64,000 bases of DNA from Balaenoptera acutorostrata (lineage: Eukaryota; Chordata; Mammalia; Artiodactyla; Balaenopteridae), in NCBI RefSeq assembly GCF_949987535.1, contig NC_080075.1:45133536-45197535 (forward strand), read 5' to 3'. Within the stretch, counting starts at the first letter, position 1. Each line of letters begins with the position of its first letter. The position numbers and the translations under genes are program-made. The notes beneath the pieces were generated by a model, which was given only the letters and a program-made list of their open reading frames with translations, was not told the origin of the DNA and did not search any database. Below, in pieces: positions 22,241 to 34,595 of this stretch.

Positions 22241-23547
22241 AAGAAGGTAATCTGAAGCTTGGAATTCCAAAGCAATTAAAGTTTAAAGTGATTTTTTGAT
22301 TAGCCAAAGGATTCATCCTGGGGTAATTTTAGATTATCTGATATTAAAAATAGAGTTTGATTTGCTTACCATTTAGAACTGTATCCTGTACAAACTAAGG
22401 TAAATCTGTAGTCTCATGGACCTTTTTGCAATGATGCTTACTATGAGTCCAAAAGGCTTTGGATAACCCTAATTCCCCTTCTACCACATCTCCCTAAAAT
22501 ACTGTAATACATCATTCGAAGGCAAATCTATTCTTCTTTTTAATGAAAAGACTATGCGATGATTAAACTCTCATGGGATATCTGGAGATTGTAACTTTGA
22601 ACAGAACGGCAATGAGAACTTTCATCCCAGCAAAAATAAAGCAAGGCATGGAGAGCTAATGTTATGACACCATTTTTAGGCAAGAAAATCACAAGGAGAG
22701 CCTGCTTTCTTAACCATGATTTGGATGGCACTTTCCTGGGATTATTTTGAAACCAGGTTCTTAAATTAGAGGACAATATTTCATCAAATGTACATATATT
22801 TGATAAAATATATACATATATACACACATATATAATTTTTAGACTGGGAAGGAAGAATTGGAGTATATGTTTGATATACCAGCTTAAACAGGAAGTCAAA
22901 TTAAAGAAATTATAACAATTTGTTTGCTCTTGCTTACAGTTAAATTGAATAAACACCTAGAGATAGACACAGAAGCAAAATTACCTTGGGGATGCCAAGC
23001 TAACTCTACCCATCCCTTGGGGTCTCTGATGGCTCCTAAGGCAGGCTGAGTAGTCTTTCTAGAGATTCACTGGTGACTCTTTTCCAAGGCTTTCTTCATT
23101 CTTGAGAAAGAGATGGGGGTGGGGGGGAATGGGTAGAACCATATGACATCTTGGGATTCAGTGAATAGGAGCTTGATCAAAAAGCTTAAACCTTTTAAAA
23201 ACTTTTAAAAACGTGTCCTATTACTTGTTTTATCAATTTCTTTAAAGAATTCTCTATGTACTACAGATTGCATCCATTTAAAGTGTACAATGTGATGACT
23301 TTTGACAAATGCATAATAAAATTCAAGAAAATACAAATTAATATATAGAAATAAAAAAAGGAGGTCTACTGCCTGGAATGGGGCAGAAGGAAGAATTGAC
23401 TATGATGGATGGAAATGGAAATGGAATTGCACTCTGTCTTGATGTCCTGGTGGTTTCATAGGTGTAGTAGGGTTTTGATCAAGAACTTTCTGAAACTCTC
23501 TTGTTTGTGTTTATTTTTAACTGTGTAAGTTATTGATTTAGATTCTA

Positions 23548-23550
<3 letters not shown>
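22241..23550. other. Unique AT-rich sequence, nothing recognised
   Basis: Contains a short TA/CA-rich stretch at about 22794-22836. No coding feature seen. The 134-codon frame on the minus strand (22552-22956) has no recognisable family. Confidence 0.4.

Positions 23551-23580
<30 letters not shown>
23551..23580. repeat. (GT)15 microsatellite
   Basis: Uninterrupted GT run. Confidence 0.97.
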
Positions 23581-23583
<3 letters not shown>

Positions 23584-25190
23584 CCAGGTTTTTTGCACTT
23601 AATTTTTCCCCCTTTTGGAGTTTTAGACGTTATCAATAGGAAAAACTCAAAAAGGATAATCGAGCTGAGTTTACTCTGGAAATTACTTAAACATGGATTG
23701 AATGTATCACCTTTATCAAATTGATCTTTGCAGAAAGGTTAATGTCAATGCTTTGCATAATTAAAAAATTAGACTATATATAATGCAAGCTAAAGCATAT
23801 TTAGAAAAATACTATTAAACGTAAATGTGACCTGACTCTGGAATGCTTCACTGGGATCAGTGGCCACATTATCCTCACTGTCATGGGCATTCCTGCTTTG
23901 GAAATGAAGGAGAAGCAGCATTATTTTAACTTCAAAAGAGAGAAGTAACTAATGACCTTGTCTTTACAACACACCTTATACAATACCTCTGCCTAGTATT
24001 TATAAATTCATTCCCTTACTTTCTATCACTGTATCTCCTAATTTGAGTGAAAGTTTTTCTTTGCAGAAAATTTTCATTTTATTATAATAATCCTACAGAA
24101 CTGTGTATATAGTGGTTACTAAGTACATTCTAACTACATGAATGGAGTAAGTCTGATTTATTCTAAGATGATGTTTCAACGGGAGCTTTAATCAACATGA
24201 CAAGAGTCAATTTGGGGAACACTAGGTCTCTCTGAAACTGCTATGTACAGAATTACGATATGTGCCCTCCCTTCTATATTCCTACACATCTATCAGATTG
24301 GATCTCAAGTTCTTCATTCCTACTTGTAAACAGATTACTAATAATACATTTTTGAAATGTTTCCCCTTCATTTGTATCTACATTTTAATAAGGCTGTGGT
24401 GTAAAAGTGAAAGGCATGAAGCTCAGAAAAGTGAACTTAATGTCTCAGTTAATGGATGGAAGAGGACTCCAGGGTCCACAAAGACTTTTCTGATGCCCTC
24501 ATTTTCAAGCATGATGTTGGTACAGGTTGTGTATTGTATAGGTATTAGGTGTTCAAGAGATGCTGAAGAAAAATTCAGCAGGCAGCTGGTACCATGTGTT
24601 CCTATTTTTAAAGAATATAGCAAGCTATTTCAATCACATACACATTGCATAAGTTAAACAGCAGCATATGTAAACCATTCATTCTTTTTTTACAACCTAA
24701 CTTCTTAGGCCAAGTGCTTCCCAGCATCTACATAATACCTGAGGTCTATCTGAACACTGTTTAATGAGCACATATTTATTGAGTCTTGTTGTCCTTAAAT
24801 TTTGCTAAAAGAAATATGAGACATAGCCCTTGTCCTTATAAAATTTATAATGGCAAAAATTAAAGAAAATTCAGTACTGAGCTGCATGGAATTTAAGAGG
24901 AGTTCTGAGAAAGGGCTGAGAAATCAAACTCATTTTGGAAGGTAGGGTCTCTGGAACTGGGTTTGAGGAATAAGCATGTTTCTCCATGGCCTAAAATTTA
25001 ACAGAAGGTCAGTGGAAGTTGGGGAAACGTCTTCTGACAGGGGAGGAGAAAGTACTCCAGTGGAAATTGCTGTTCTCTCTTTTTTTTCTGAGATAAGTGT
25101 CAAATGTACTTTGAGGTATTATCCTGCAGGAGCGAGCGGCCTGTGTTCAGGGACTTTATTTTTAGTGTGCCTTTTAATTTCCGTTAGTCT
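23581..25190. other. Mostly unique sequence, nothing recognised
   Basis: No convincing exon. The 131-codon frame at 24262-24657 lacks any domain I recognise. About 24760-24850 faintly resembles an L2/MIR-type 3' piece. Confidence 0.4.
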
Positions 25191-25194
25191 CACG

Positions 25195-25425
25195 CTATGC
25201 AAAGTGTCCCAAGCACCAGCAGCTTGGGTGTCACCTAGGACCTGGTTAGAAATGTGGATTATCAGGACCCAGTTCAGATAGATCAGAATCTGCATTTCAA
25301 AAAGATCCCAGGGGTTTTCTCCCATTGACAAATACATAATATATTCTTATAGCTAGAAAAATAACCAAAAAACAAAAACCCAGGTGATTCATATGCATAG
25401 TAAAGTTTAAGCACTACTGCTCTAG
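25195..25425 (+). mobile_element. MER5-like hAT-Charlie DNA element
   Basis: Follows the MER5 order: agcagcttgggtgtcaccta, ctggttagaaatgtgg, gatcagaatctgcatttcaa, then caggtgattcatatgcatag. About 60 unrelated AT-rich bases break it at 25320-25378. Confidence 0.7.
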
Positions 25426-25610
25426 ACAAATATTGCTGTGTCCTAGAATTACTTGGGGAGCTGTAAAATCCCTGATGCCTAAGCCACACTTCATTTCCAT
25501 TAAGGCAAAGTCTGATGAGTGGGTAGAACCTGGGCATCAGAATTGTTTCTTTAATGATGCCCAGGTGGTTCCAGTGTGCGCCCAGGGTGAGCACCAGTGT
25601 GTCACGTACT
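25426..25610 (+). mobile_element. Second MER5-like fragment
   Basis: gaattacttggggagctgta, tgggcatcagaattgtttct and ggtggttccagtgtgcgccc fit a second diverged MER5-type copy next to the first. Confidence 0.5.
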
Positions 25611-25639
25611 GCCAGCGCAGCACTTGGAACAGCAGTAGG

Positions 25640-26640
25640 TAGAATTTGAGAGTATCTCTCAATACTTTATAAATTCTGATTGCCTAGGTTGCTTTACAAA
25701 TTTTCATTGCGCGCACACAAAGTATTAGCGTATCCTTTTAATATGTGTGTGAAAATTTAATTAGGCATCATTTCAGCAGCTACTCTTGAGACTGGCTTTT
25801 CCTTTCTCAAGATTACTCTTCAGACAGGTTTGGCTGTGTAAAATACAAAACGTTGAAGTTTTTTGGTTCCCTTAAGGAATATGCGGTAACAACATTTGAT
25901 CAAAGATAAACAGGATGAAGTGAAATAGGATGTACTGCAAAAGCTACATATTCTCCTTATTTGAGAGTTCATCTGAAATTCCCTTTTGTTTGGGCAACTT
26001 CCCTAATGAGTAAGGATATTTTTAGCTTTTAAATAATTATTTTTTTTGGTAATCTTTGAACCATAAATAGGGAAGTATTATTTAATCATTCATAGTGGTA
26101 AAAATAACCATTTTTAAAAAAATGATAAGTATTCAGACAGTAACATGTTATATGTTAGAAAACTGAGGAACTCAAAGAGACTCATTCAATATATTGGAGG
26201 ATAAATTTAGTATACTTTTTGTCCTTTCCTATGAAACTTACAGAAGAGGTTTATGAATCCGTATTTGAATGAGAACTAACAATCAGGTCTCTGTTTTCTT
26301 ACACATTGCTGCTGCAAAATAATTTTGTGGATAATTTTATCAATTTCACTTACATGCATGCTTACATTATACTTCAGTAACTGAAGTATTCTTAGGTGTA
26401 CTTAAGTATACTTATGGTCAAAATGAAAAATAAGATGAAACTTCATTATAAAGCATTGTAGTATCCTGAAGTTATATTTGGGGATAAGCCCAATGGATAT
26501 AAACATATATTTTTCACAAATCAGATTTTGTTATTTTCTTCACTAAATATCTTTATTTATATGTGTGTGCGTGTATTTTAACTTATTATTGGAAATAATT
26601 TATTATTCTGAAATAATTTGAGACTTACAGAGTAATTGGA
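25640..26640. other. Unique AT-rich sequence, nothing recognised
   Basis: Contains several palindromic acttcagtaactgaagt-like words near 26375. No gene seen. Confidence 0.4.
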
Positions 26641-26644
26641 AAAA

Positions 26645-27687
26645 TAGTACAGAACTATTCAAAGAGGCAGAACCTCCATAGTGGTGGAGTAAGGACCTCC
26701 GAAAATCTGCTTCTCGCTTAAAGCAATAAAAACACTGGCAATCAGCCTTTTCAGAATTCTGGAAATAAACTAAAGGATTTCAAAAATCCAAAAAGAGTTT
26801 ATTCAACAAAATGACTGCAACTCAGGAAAAACATTGGACTTTATGGCACTTTAACTTGCCCTGTTTCCATCTCCTCACTAATTCCAAGATCCTTGCAAAC
26901 CAGCAGTGTAGCATCCACTGGAAGGGGAAGAATGGATTGTATCCCCAGGGCATTTGTCTGTCAGTCAGCAGCAATTGCTCAATACTGCTGTTGCCCTAGG
27001 CAGTGATACCAGTCGGGGGCAAATCAGTGGTAAACCAAAAAATTTACAAAAATCTGTGGAATGAAAAGTCCACAGGGGGCTTTGGAAAGTTCCAGTGTGT
27101 TCCTGGGAATCTAGAACACCACATGCATGCATAGGCTGTGCACTTGTGCAGAGCTGTGGGCATGCTAAAGGAAGACCTGAGATTAGGAAAGACTAAATCT
27201 CTCACTTCTGGTGAACCTTGGGGCCTTTCAAATGAAAGTTAAGTCAGAGTTCAAATTTGCTGGAACATTGAAGCTGTGCCCCAGGGCACACAAAGGCCTT
27301 TTGACAAATAGTAGAAGACTTATTGGTTCAAGACATTTAAAGAAATCTCTGTTTAATTATTAACTGGATGCTAAGCTAATCAGTGGCCACATACAACAGG
27401 GAATACAGACTTTGCATAATTAGTCCAGGAATGTCACTAACTAAACAGATTACAACAACCACAAAAAAACAAAACCAGACAGACAGAAACAACAACAGCA
27501 AGAACAGATCTTTGACAGGGGATTTGATTTCCAGACTTGTCACATTGTATTATTTAAAATGTCCAATTTTCAAAAAAAATTTGTGAGACACACATAGAGA
27601 CAGGAAAATATGGTTTATACACACACAAAAAAGCAGTCAATAGAAACTGTCCTTGAGAAAGCTCAGATGTTAGATTTACTAGAGGCA
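26645..27687 (+). mobile_element. Old L1 5' leader/ORF1-start region
   Basis: Reads like the 5' UTR of an old mammalian L1: agaggcagaacctccatagt..., gattacaacaaccac, ttcaaaaaaaatttgtgaga, gcagtcaatagaaactgtcc and ctcagatgttagatttacta. The next L1 phrase, aaaaagactttaaatcagtc, resumes only at 28203, after an inserted repeat. Confidence 0.6.
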
Positions 27688-28200
27688 TTATTTTTCTCTT
27701 GCTGACATAACAAATTACTAAAAACATAGTGACTTAAAACAATATGAATGTATTATCTTGCAGTTTTGTAGGTCAGAAGTCTGACCTGGATCACTGGGCT
27801 AAAATCAAGGAGTTGGCAGGACCAAAATTTTTTCTGGAGCCTCTAGGGGATATTCCATTTCCTAACCTTTCCCTGCTTCCAGAGGGCACCCATGTTACCC
27901 TGTCTTCAAAACTAGCAATGGAGGTTGGAGTTCTTAACACTTTGTATCTCTCTGACCCTTCTTTCATACTTGCATCTCTTCCTGACTATAGCCAGGAAAG
28001 GCTGTCTGCTTTCACGGACTCATGTGAATAGATCTGGCCTACCCAGCTAATCCAGGATAGTTTTCCAGTCTTAAAGTCTATATACTTAATCACATCTACA
28101 AAGTCCTTTTAACAATGTAGAGTAGGTAACATAGACACAGATTCCAGTGATTAAAGAGTGGACATCTTTAGGGAGGGGGCATTATTCTGCCTACCATATG
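27688..28200 (+). repeat. Ancient repeat inserted in the L1 leader
   Basis: Starts near ttgctgacataacaaattac, then tgacttaaaacaatatgaat, gcagttttgtaggtcagaag and ctctaggggatattccattt, and ends near ggcattattctgcctaccat. It is a mammal-wide, LTR-like repeat that I cannot name with confidence. L1 sequence continues on both sides. The open frame at 27744-28031 lies inside it and is not a gene. Confidence 0.6.
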
Positions 28201-28285
28201 GGAAAAAGACTTTAAATCAGTCTTATAAGTATGTTCAATAACTAAGGGAAACCAGGTCTAAAGAATTAAAGTATACCATGCTGTA
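28201..28285 (+). mobile_element. Continuation of the old L1 leader
   Basis: aaaaagactttaaatcagtc follows directly on the L1 phrase left open at 27687. Confidence 0.55.
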
Positions 28286-28319
28286 CTTAGATATTCAGAA
28301 CTTACGCATTTGATAACTG

Positions 28320-28735
28320 GAAGTTTGTAGCTTTGAACAACATCTCCCCATTTCTTCCATATCCCAGACACTGGTAACCACCATTTTACTCCCTATGAAT
28401 TTCTTTAAGTTTGGCTTTTGTAGATTCCAACATAAGTGATATTGTATGGTATGTGCCTTTCTCTGTCTGACTTATTTCACTTAGTATAATGTCCTCAAGT
28501 TCCATTCATGTTGTCAAAAATGACAGGGTGTCCTTCTTTCTTATGGCCAAATAATATTCCATTGTATATACTGGTGTCATCACCCACCCACCTCTTCTTT
28601 ATGTCTTGGCTGTTTTGTAATACGGCAGTGAACATGGGAGAGCAGATTTCTCTTTGAGATCCAAATTTTCTTCCTTTAGCTATATACCCAGAAGTGAGAT
28701 TATTGGATCATATGGTTATTCTAGTTTTAATAATT
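28320..28735 (-). mobile_element. Old L1 3' end fragment
   Basis: Reverse L1 3' UTR and ORF2 end: caacatctccccatttcttc, ttatggccaaataatattcc and agtgagattattggatcata. Confidence 0.75.
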
Positions 28736-29548
28736 TCCCTAGTTTTATTGAGATATAATTGACATACAACATTTTATTAATTTAAGGTATAGAGTATAAT
28801 GGTTTGAGATATATATTTCAAAATGATTGCCATAATAAGTTCAGTTAACATCCATTACCTCACATAGTTAGAAAATATTTTTCTTGTGGTGAGAACTCTC
28901 AAGATCTATTCTCTCATAAACTTTCAAATACACAGTACAGTTAACTATAGTAACCGTGCTGCACATTATATCCCCAGAACTTATTTATCTAACTGGAAGT
29001 GTTTACCTTTTGAGCACCTTCAGCTATTTTGCTAACCTCTCTACCCCCTGCCTCTGTCAACCACCAGTCTGGTCTTTGTAACTATGAGTTTGATTTTTTT
29101 AGATTCTACGTATAAGTGAGAACATACAGTATTTACCTTTCTCTCTGACTTATTTCACTTAGCATAATGCCCTCAAGATCCATCCATATTGTCACAAACG
29201 GTAGAATTTCTTTCTTTTTTATGGCTAAATAATATTCCATTGTATATATGCAGCACATCTTCTTTATCCATTCATTGGTCAGTGGACACATAAGTTGTTT
29301 CCATGTCTTGGCCGTTATAGATAGCGCTACAATGAATATGGGGGGTGCAGATATTTTTTTGAAATAGTGATTTAGTTTCCTTTAGATATATATCTAAAAG
29401 TGGAATCGCTGGATCATATGGCAGTACTGTTTTTAATTTTTGAGAAACTTCCGTGTTGTTTTCTACAGTGGCTGCACTAATTTACATTCCCACCAACAGT
29501 GCACAAGGATTCCCTTTTCTCTATATCCTTGTCAACACTTATCTCGTC
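28736..29548 (-). mobile_element. Old L1 3' UTR and ORF2 end (left part)
   Basis: Starts with gttttattgagatataattg and passes through tatccccagaacttatttat, cattgtatatatgcagcaca and ttcccaccaacagtgcacaa. It is cut at about 29548 by the younger L1 and resumes at 34596. Confidence 0.85.
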
Positions 29549-29692
29549 TTTTTTTTTTTATACAGCCGGTTCTTATTAGTCATCAATTTTATACACATCA
29601 GTGTATACATTTTAATCCCAATCGCCCAATCCATCACGCCACCACCCCCACCCCCTGCCGCTTTCCCCCCTTGGTGTCCATACGTTTGTTCT

Positions 29693-32600
29693 CTATATCT
29701 GTGTCTCAATTTCTGCCCTGCAAACCAGTTCATCTATACCATTTTTCTGGGTTCCACATATATGCATTAATATACGATATTTGTTTTTCTCTTTCTGACT
29801 TACTTCACTCTGTATGACAATCTCTAGATCCATCCATGTCGCTACAAATGACTCAATTTCGTTCCTTTTTATGGCTGAGTAATATTCCATTGTATACGTA
29901 TACCACAACTTCTTTATCCATTCGTCTGTCAGTGGGCATTTAGGTTGCTTCCATGACCTGACTGTTGTAAATAGTGGTGCAATGAACATTGGGGTGCATG
30001 TGTCTTTTTGAATTACGGTTTTCTCTGGGTATATGCCCAGTAGTGGGATTGCTGGGTCATATGGTAATTCTATTTTAGTTTCTTAAGGAACCTCCATACT
30101 GTTCTCCATAGTGGCTGTATCAATTTACATTCCCACAAACAGTGCAAGAGGGTTCCCTTTTCTCCACACCCTCTCCAGCATTTGTTGTTTGTAGATTTTC
30201 TGATGATGCCCATTCTAACTGGTGTGAGGTGATAACTCATTGTAGTTTTGATTTGCATTTTTCTAATAATTAGTGATGTTGAACAGCTTTTCATGTGCTT
30301 CTTGGCCATCTGTATGTCTTCTTTGGAGAAATGTCTGTTTAGGTCTTCTGCCCATTTTTTGATTGGGTTGTTTGTTTTTTTAATATTGAGCTGCATGAGC
30401 TGTTTATATACTTTGGAGATTAATCCCTTGTCTGTTGATTTGATTGCAAATATTTTTTCCCATTCTGAGGGTTGCCTTTTCATCTTGTTTATGGTGTCCT
30501 TTGCTGTGCAAAAGCTTTGAAGTTTCATTAGGTCCCATTTGTTTATTTTTGTTTTTATTTCCATTACTCTAGGAAGTGTCAAAAAAGATCTTGCTGTGAT
30601 TTATGTCAAAGAGTGTTCTTCCTATGTTTTCCTCTTAAGAGTTTTATAGTGTCTGGTCTTACATTCAGATCTCTAATCCATTTTGAGTTTATTTTTGTGT
30701 ATGGTGTTAGGGAGTGTTCTAATTTCATTCTTTTACATGTAGCTGTCCAGTTTTCCCAGCACCACTTATTGAAGAGACTGTCTTGTCTCCATTGTATATC
30801 CTTGCCTCCTTTGTCATAGATTAGTTGACCATAGGTGCGTGGGTTTATCTCTGGGCTTTCTATCTTGTTCCATTGATCTATGTCTCTGTTTTTGTGCCAG
30901 TACCATATTGTCTTGATTACTGTAGCTTTGTAGTATAGTCTGAAGTCAGGGAGTCTGATTCCTCCAGCTCCTTTTTTTTCCCTCAAGACTGCTTTGGCTA
31001 TCCAGGGTCTTTTGTGTCTCCATACAAATTTTAAGATTTTTGTTCTAGTTCCGTAAAAAATGCCATTGGTAATTTGACAGGGATTGCATTGAATCTGTAG
31101 ATTGCTTTTGGGTAGTATAGTCATTTTCACAATATTCATTCTTCCATTCCAAGAACATGGTATATCTCTCCATCTGTTGGTATCATTAATTTCTTTCATC
31201 ACTGTCTTATAGTTTTCTGCATACAGGTCTTTTGTCTCCCTTGGTAGGTTTATTCCTAGGTATTTTTTTCTTTTTGTTGCAATGGTAAATGGGAGTGTTT
31301 CCTTAATTTCTCTTTCAGGTTTTTCATCATTAGTGTATAGGAATGCAAGAGATCTCTGTGCATTAATTTTGTATCCTGCAAGTTTACCAAATTCATTGAT
31401 TAGCTCTAGTAGTTTTCTGGTGGCATCTTTAGGATTCTCTATGTATAGTATCATGTCATCTTCAAACACTGACAGTTTTACTTCTTCTTTTCCAATTTGT
31501 ATTCCTTTTATTTCTTTTTCTTCTCTGATTGCCGTGGCTAGGACTTCCAAAACTATGTTGAATAATAGTGGTGAGAGTGGACATCCTTGTCTTGTTCCTG
31601 ATCTTAGAGGAAATGCTTTCAGTTTTTTTTCATTGAGAATGATATTTGCTGTGGGTTTGTCGTATATGGCCTTTATTATGTTGAGGTAGTTTCCCTCTAT
31701 GCCCACTTTCTGGAGAGTTTTTATCATAAATGGGTGTTGAATTTTGTCAAAAGCTTTTTCTGCATCTATTGAGATGATCATATGGTTTTCTTTCTTCAAT
31801 TTGTTAATATGGTGTATCACATTGATTGATTTGTGTATAATGAAGAATCCTTGAGTCCCTGGGATAGATCCCACTTGATCATGGTGTATGATCCTTTTAA
31901 TGTGTTGTTGGATTCTGTTTGCTAGTATTTTGTTGAGCATTGTTGTATCTCTATTCATCAAGTGATATTGGTCTGTAATTTTCTTTTTTTTTGTAGTATC
32001 TTTGTCTGGTTTGGGTATCAGGGTGATTGATGGTGGCCTCTTAGAATGATTTTGGGAGTGTTCCTTCCTCTGCAATTTTTTGGAAGAGTTTGAGAAGGAT
32101 GGGTGTTAGCTCTTCTCTAAATGTTTGATAGAATTGACCTGTGAAGCCATCTGGTCCTGGACTTTTGTTTGTTGGAAGATTTTTAATCACAGTTTCAATT
32201 TCATTACTTCTGATTGGTCTGATGATATTTTCTGTTTCTTCCTGGTTCAGTCTTGGAAGGTTATACCTTTCTAAAAATTTGTCCATTTCTTCCAGGTTGT
32301 CCATTTTATTGGCATAGAGTTGCTTGTAGTAGTCTCTTAGGATGCTTTGTATTTCTGCAGTGTGTGTTGTAACTTTGCCTTTTCATTTCTAATTTTTATT
32401 GATTTGAGTCCTCTCCCTCTTTTTCTTGATGAGTCTGGCTAATGGTTTATCAATTTTGTTTATCTTCTCAAAGAACCAGCTTTTAGTTTTATTGCTCTTT
32501 GCTATTGTTTTCTTTGTTCCTATTCCATTTATTTCTGCTCTGATCTTTATGATTTCTTTCCTTCTGCTAACTTTGGGTTTTGTTTGTTCTTCTTTCTCTA

Positions 32601-33563
32601 GTTCCTTTAGGTGTAAGGTTGGATTGTTTATGTGAAACTTTTCTTGTTTCTTGAGGTAGGCTTGTATAGCTCTAAACTTCCCTCTTAGAACTGCTTTTGC
32701 TGCATCCCATAGGTTTTGGATCATCGTGTTTTCATTGTCATTTTTCTCTAGGTATTTTTTGATTTCCTCTTTGATTTCTTCAGTGATCTCTTGGTTATTT
32801 AGTAACGTATTGTTTAGCCTCCATTTGTTTGTGGTTTTTACTGTTTTTCCCCCTGTAATTCATTTCTAATCTCATAGCATTGTGAAAAGATGCTTGATAT
32901 GATTTCAGTTTTCTTAAATTCTCTGTGGCTTGATTTGTGACCCAAGATGTGATCTATCCTGGAGAATGTTCCGTGCGCACTTGAGAAGAAAGTGTAATCT
33001 GCAGGTTTTGGATAGAATGTCCTATAAATATCAATTACATCTATCTGGTCTATTGTGTCATTTAAAGCTTGTGTTTCCTTGTTTATTTTCATTTTGGATG
33101 ATCTGTCCATTGGTGTAAGTGAGGTGTTAAAATCTCCCACTATTATTGTGTTACTGTTGATTTCCTCTTTAAGAGCTGTTAGCAGTTGCCTTATGTATTG
33201 AGGTGCTTCTAGGTTGGGTGCATATATATTTATAATTGTTGTGTCTTCTTCTTGGATTCATCCCTTGATCATTATGTAGTGTCCTTCCTTGTCTCTTGTT
33301 ACATTCTTTATTTTAAAGTCGATTTTGTCTGACATGAGTATTGCTACTCCAGCTTTCTTTTGATTTCCATTTGCATGGAATATCTTTTTCCATCCCCTCA
33401 CTTTCAGTCTGTATGTGTCACTAGGTCTGAAGTGGGTCTCCTGTAGACAGCATATAGACAGGTCTTGTGTTTGTATCCATTCAGCAAGCCTGTGTCTTTT
33501 GGTTGGAGCATTTAATCCATTCATGTTTAAGGTAGTTATTGATATGTATGTTCCTATTACCAT
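29693..33563 (-). pseudogene. L1 ORF2p (endonuclease-reverse transcriptase), broken
   Basis: The N terminus at 33563 reads ...TLNMNGLNAPTKRHRLAEW, followed by the endonuclease domain (CCLQETH, GDFNT, SRIDHILG at 32838-33563) with one in-frame stop just before 33258. The reverse transcriptase lies in a 489-codon open stretch (30606-32075) with [13 protein letters not shown] and [12 protein letters not shown]. The catalytic FADD box reads FEDD. A frameshift near 30590-30610 separates the C-terminal part, which keeps the cysteine knuckle ([16 protein letters not shown], 30070-30582). The frame is broken several times between 32041 and 32838. The plus-strand frames over this region are shadows. 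Confidence 0.92.
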
Positions 33564-33621
33564 TTTCTTAATTGTTTGCGGTTTGTTTTTGTAGGTCCTT
33601 TTCTTCTGTTGTGTTTCCCAT

Positions 33622-34523
33622 TTAGGGAAGTTCCTTTAGCATTTGTGTTAGAGCTGGTTTGGTTGTGCTGAATTCTCTTCGCTTTTGCTTCTCTGAAAAG
33701 CTTTTGATTTCTCCATCAAATATGAATGAGATCCTTGCCAGGTAGAGTAATCTTGGTTGTAGGTTCTTCCCTTTCATCACTTTAAGTATATCATGCCACT
33801 CCCTTTGGCTTGTAGAGTTTCTGCTGAGAAATCAGCTGTTAACCTTATGGGAGTTCCCTTGTATGTTATTTGTCGTTTTTCTCTTGCTGCTTTCAATAAT
33901 TTTTCTTTGTCTTTAATTTTTGCCAGTTTGATTACTATGTGTCTTGGCGTGTTTCTCCTTGGGTTTATCCTGTCTGGCACTCTCTGTGCTCCCTGGATTT
34001 GGGTGGCTATTTCCTTTCCTATGTTAGGGAAGTTTTCAACTATAATCTCTTCAAATATTTTCTCTGGTCCTTTCTCTCTCTCTTCTTCTGGGACCCCTAT
34101 AATGCGAATGTTGTTGCATTTAATCTTGTCCCAGAGGTCTCTTAGGCTGTCTTCATTTCTTTTCATTCTTTTTTCTTTATTCTGTTCCACAGCAGTGAAT
34201 TCCACCATTCTGTCTTCCAGGTCAGTTATCCGTTCTTCTGCCTCAGTTATTCTGCTATTGATTCCTTCTAGTGTAGGGTTCATTTCAGTTATTGTGTTGT
34301 TCATCTCTGTTTGTTTGTTTTTTAATTCTTCTAGATCTGTGTTAAACATTTCTTGTATCTTCTCGATCTTTGCCTCCATTCTTTTTCCGAGGTCCTGGAT
34401 CATCTTCACTATCATTATTCAGAATTCTTTTTCTGGAAGGTTTCCTATCTCCACTTCATTTAGTTGTTTTTCTGGGGTTTTATCTTGTTCCTTCATCTGG
34501 TACATAGCCCTCTGCCTTTTCAT
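33622..34523 (-). pseudogene. L1 ORF1p (RNA-binding protein), broken
   Basis: The start at 34523 opens MKRQRAMYQMKEQDKTPEKQ. An in-frame TGA at about 34416-34418, in a CGA-to-TGA-like context, cuts it after about 35 codons. The frame then continues through a coiled coil (33777-34415: EELKNKQTEMNNTITEM, ITEAEERITDLEDRM), the RRM-like part (IRIIGVPEEEREKGPEKIFE) and the C-terminal domain (TPRHIVIKLAKIKDKEKLLK; TPIRLTADFSAETLQA). A frameshift near 33785 moves the last 50 codons out of frame before a TAA at 33622-33624. Normal length would be about 300 residues. Confidence 0.9.
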
Positions 34524-34595
34524 CTTGTCTATCTTTCTGTGAATGTCATTTTTTGTTCCACAAGCTGCAGGATTGTTGTTCTTCTTGCTTCTGCT

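Larger units (their letters stand above)
29549..34595 (-). mobile_element. Younger L1 LINE, about 5 kb, 5'-truncated
   Basis: Starts at its 3' end with an 11-base T run (29549-29559) and extends through ORF2 and ORF1 to about 70 bases before the ORF1 start. The direct repeats are cttatctcgtcttttt (from 29538) and cttatctcttatgttttt (from 34596), imperfect. The target is another L1, whose sequence continues on both sides. Several stops and frameshifts make it inactive. Confidence 0.92.

Noticed and set aside
21900..22250. 116-codon frame, and similar frames at 15085, 16315 and 54093 with RGLSLVAASGGHSSSRC-like peptides
   Set aside because: These are translations of SINE antisense strands. They look alike only because the SINEs do.
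27744..28031. 95-codon frame with a gene-like look
   Set aside because: Lies wholly within an ancient interspersed repeat.
29440..29817. 125- and 105-codon plus-strand frames
   Set aside because: They cross the junction between the old and the younger L1, antisense to both. No independent evidence.
31282..31689. 135-codon plus-strand frame
   Set aside because: Antisense to the L1 reverse transcriptase.
33793..34542. 249-codon plus-strand frame
   Set aside because: It is antisense to L1 ORF1. The length comes from the low stop density opposite a coding sequence.
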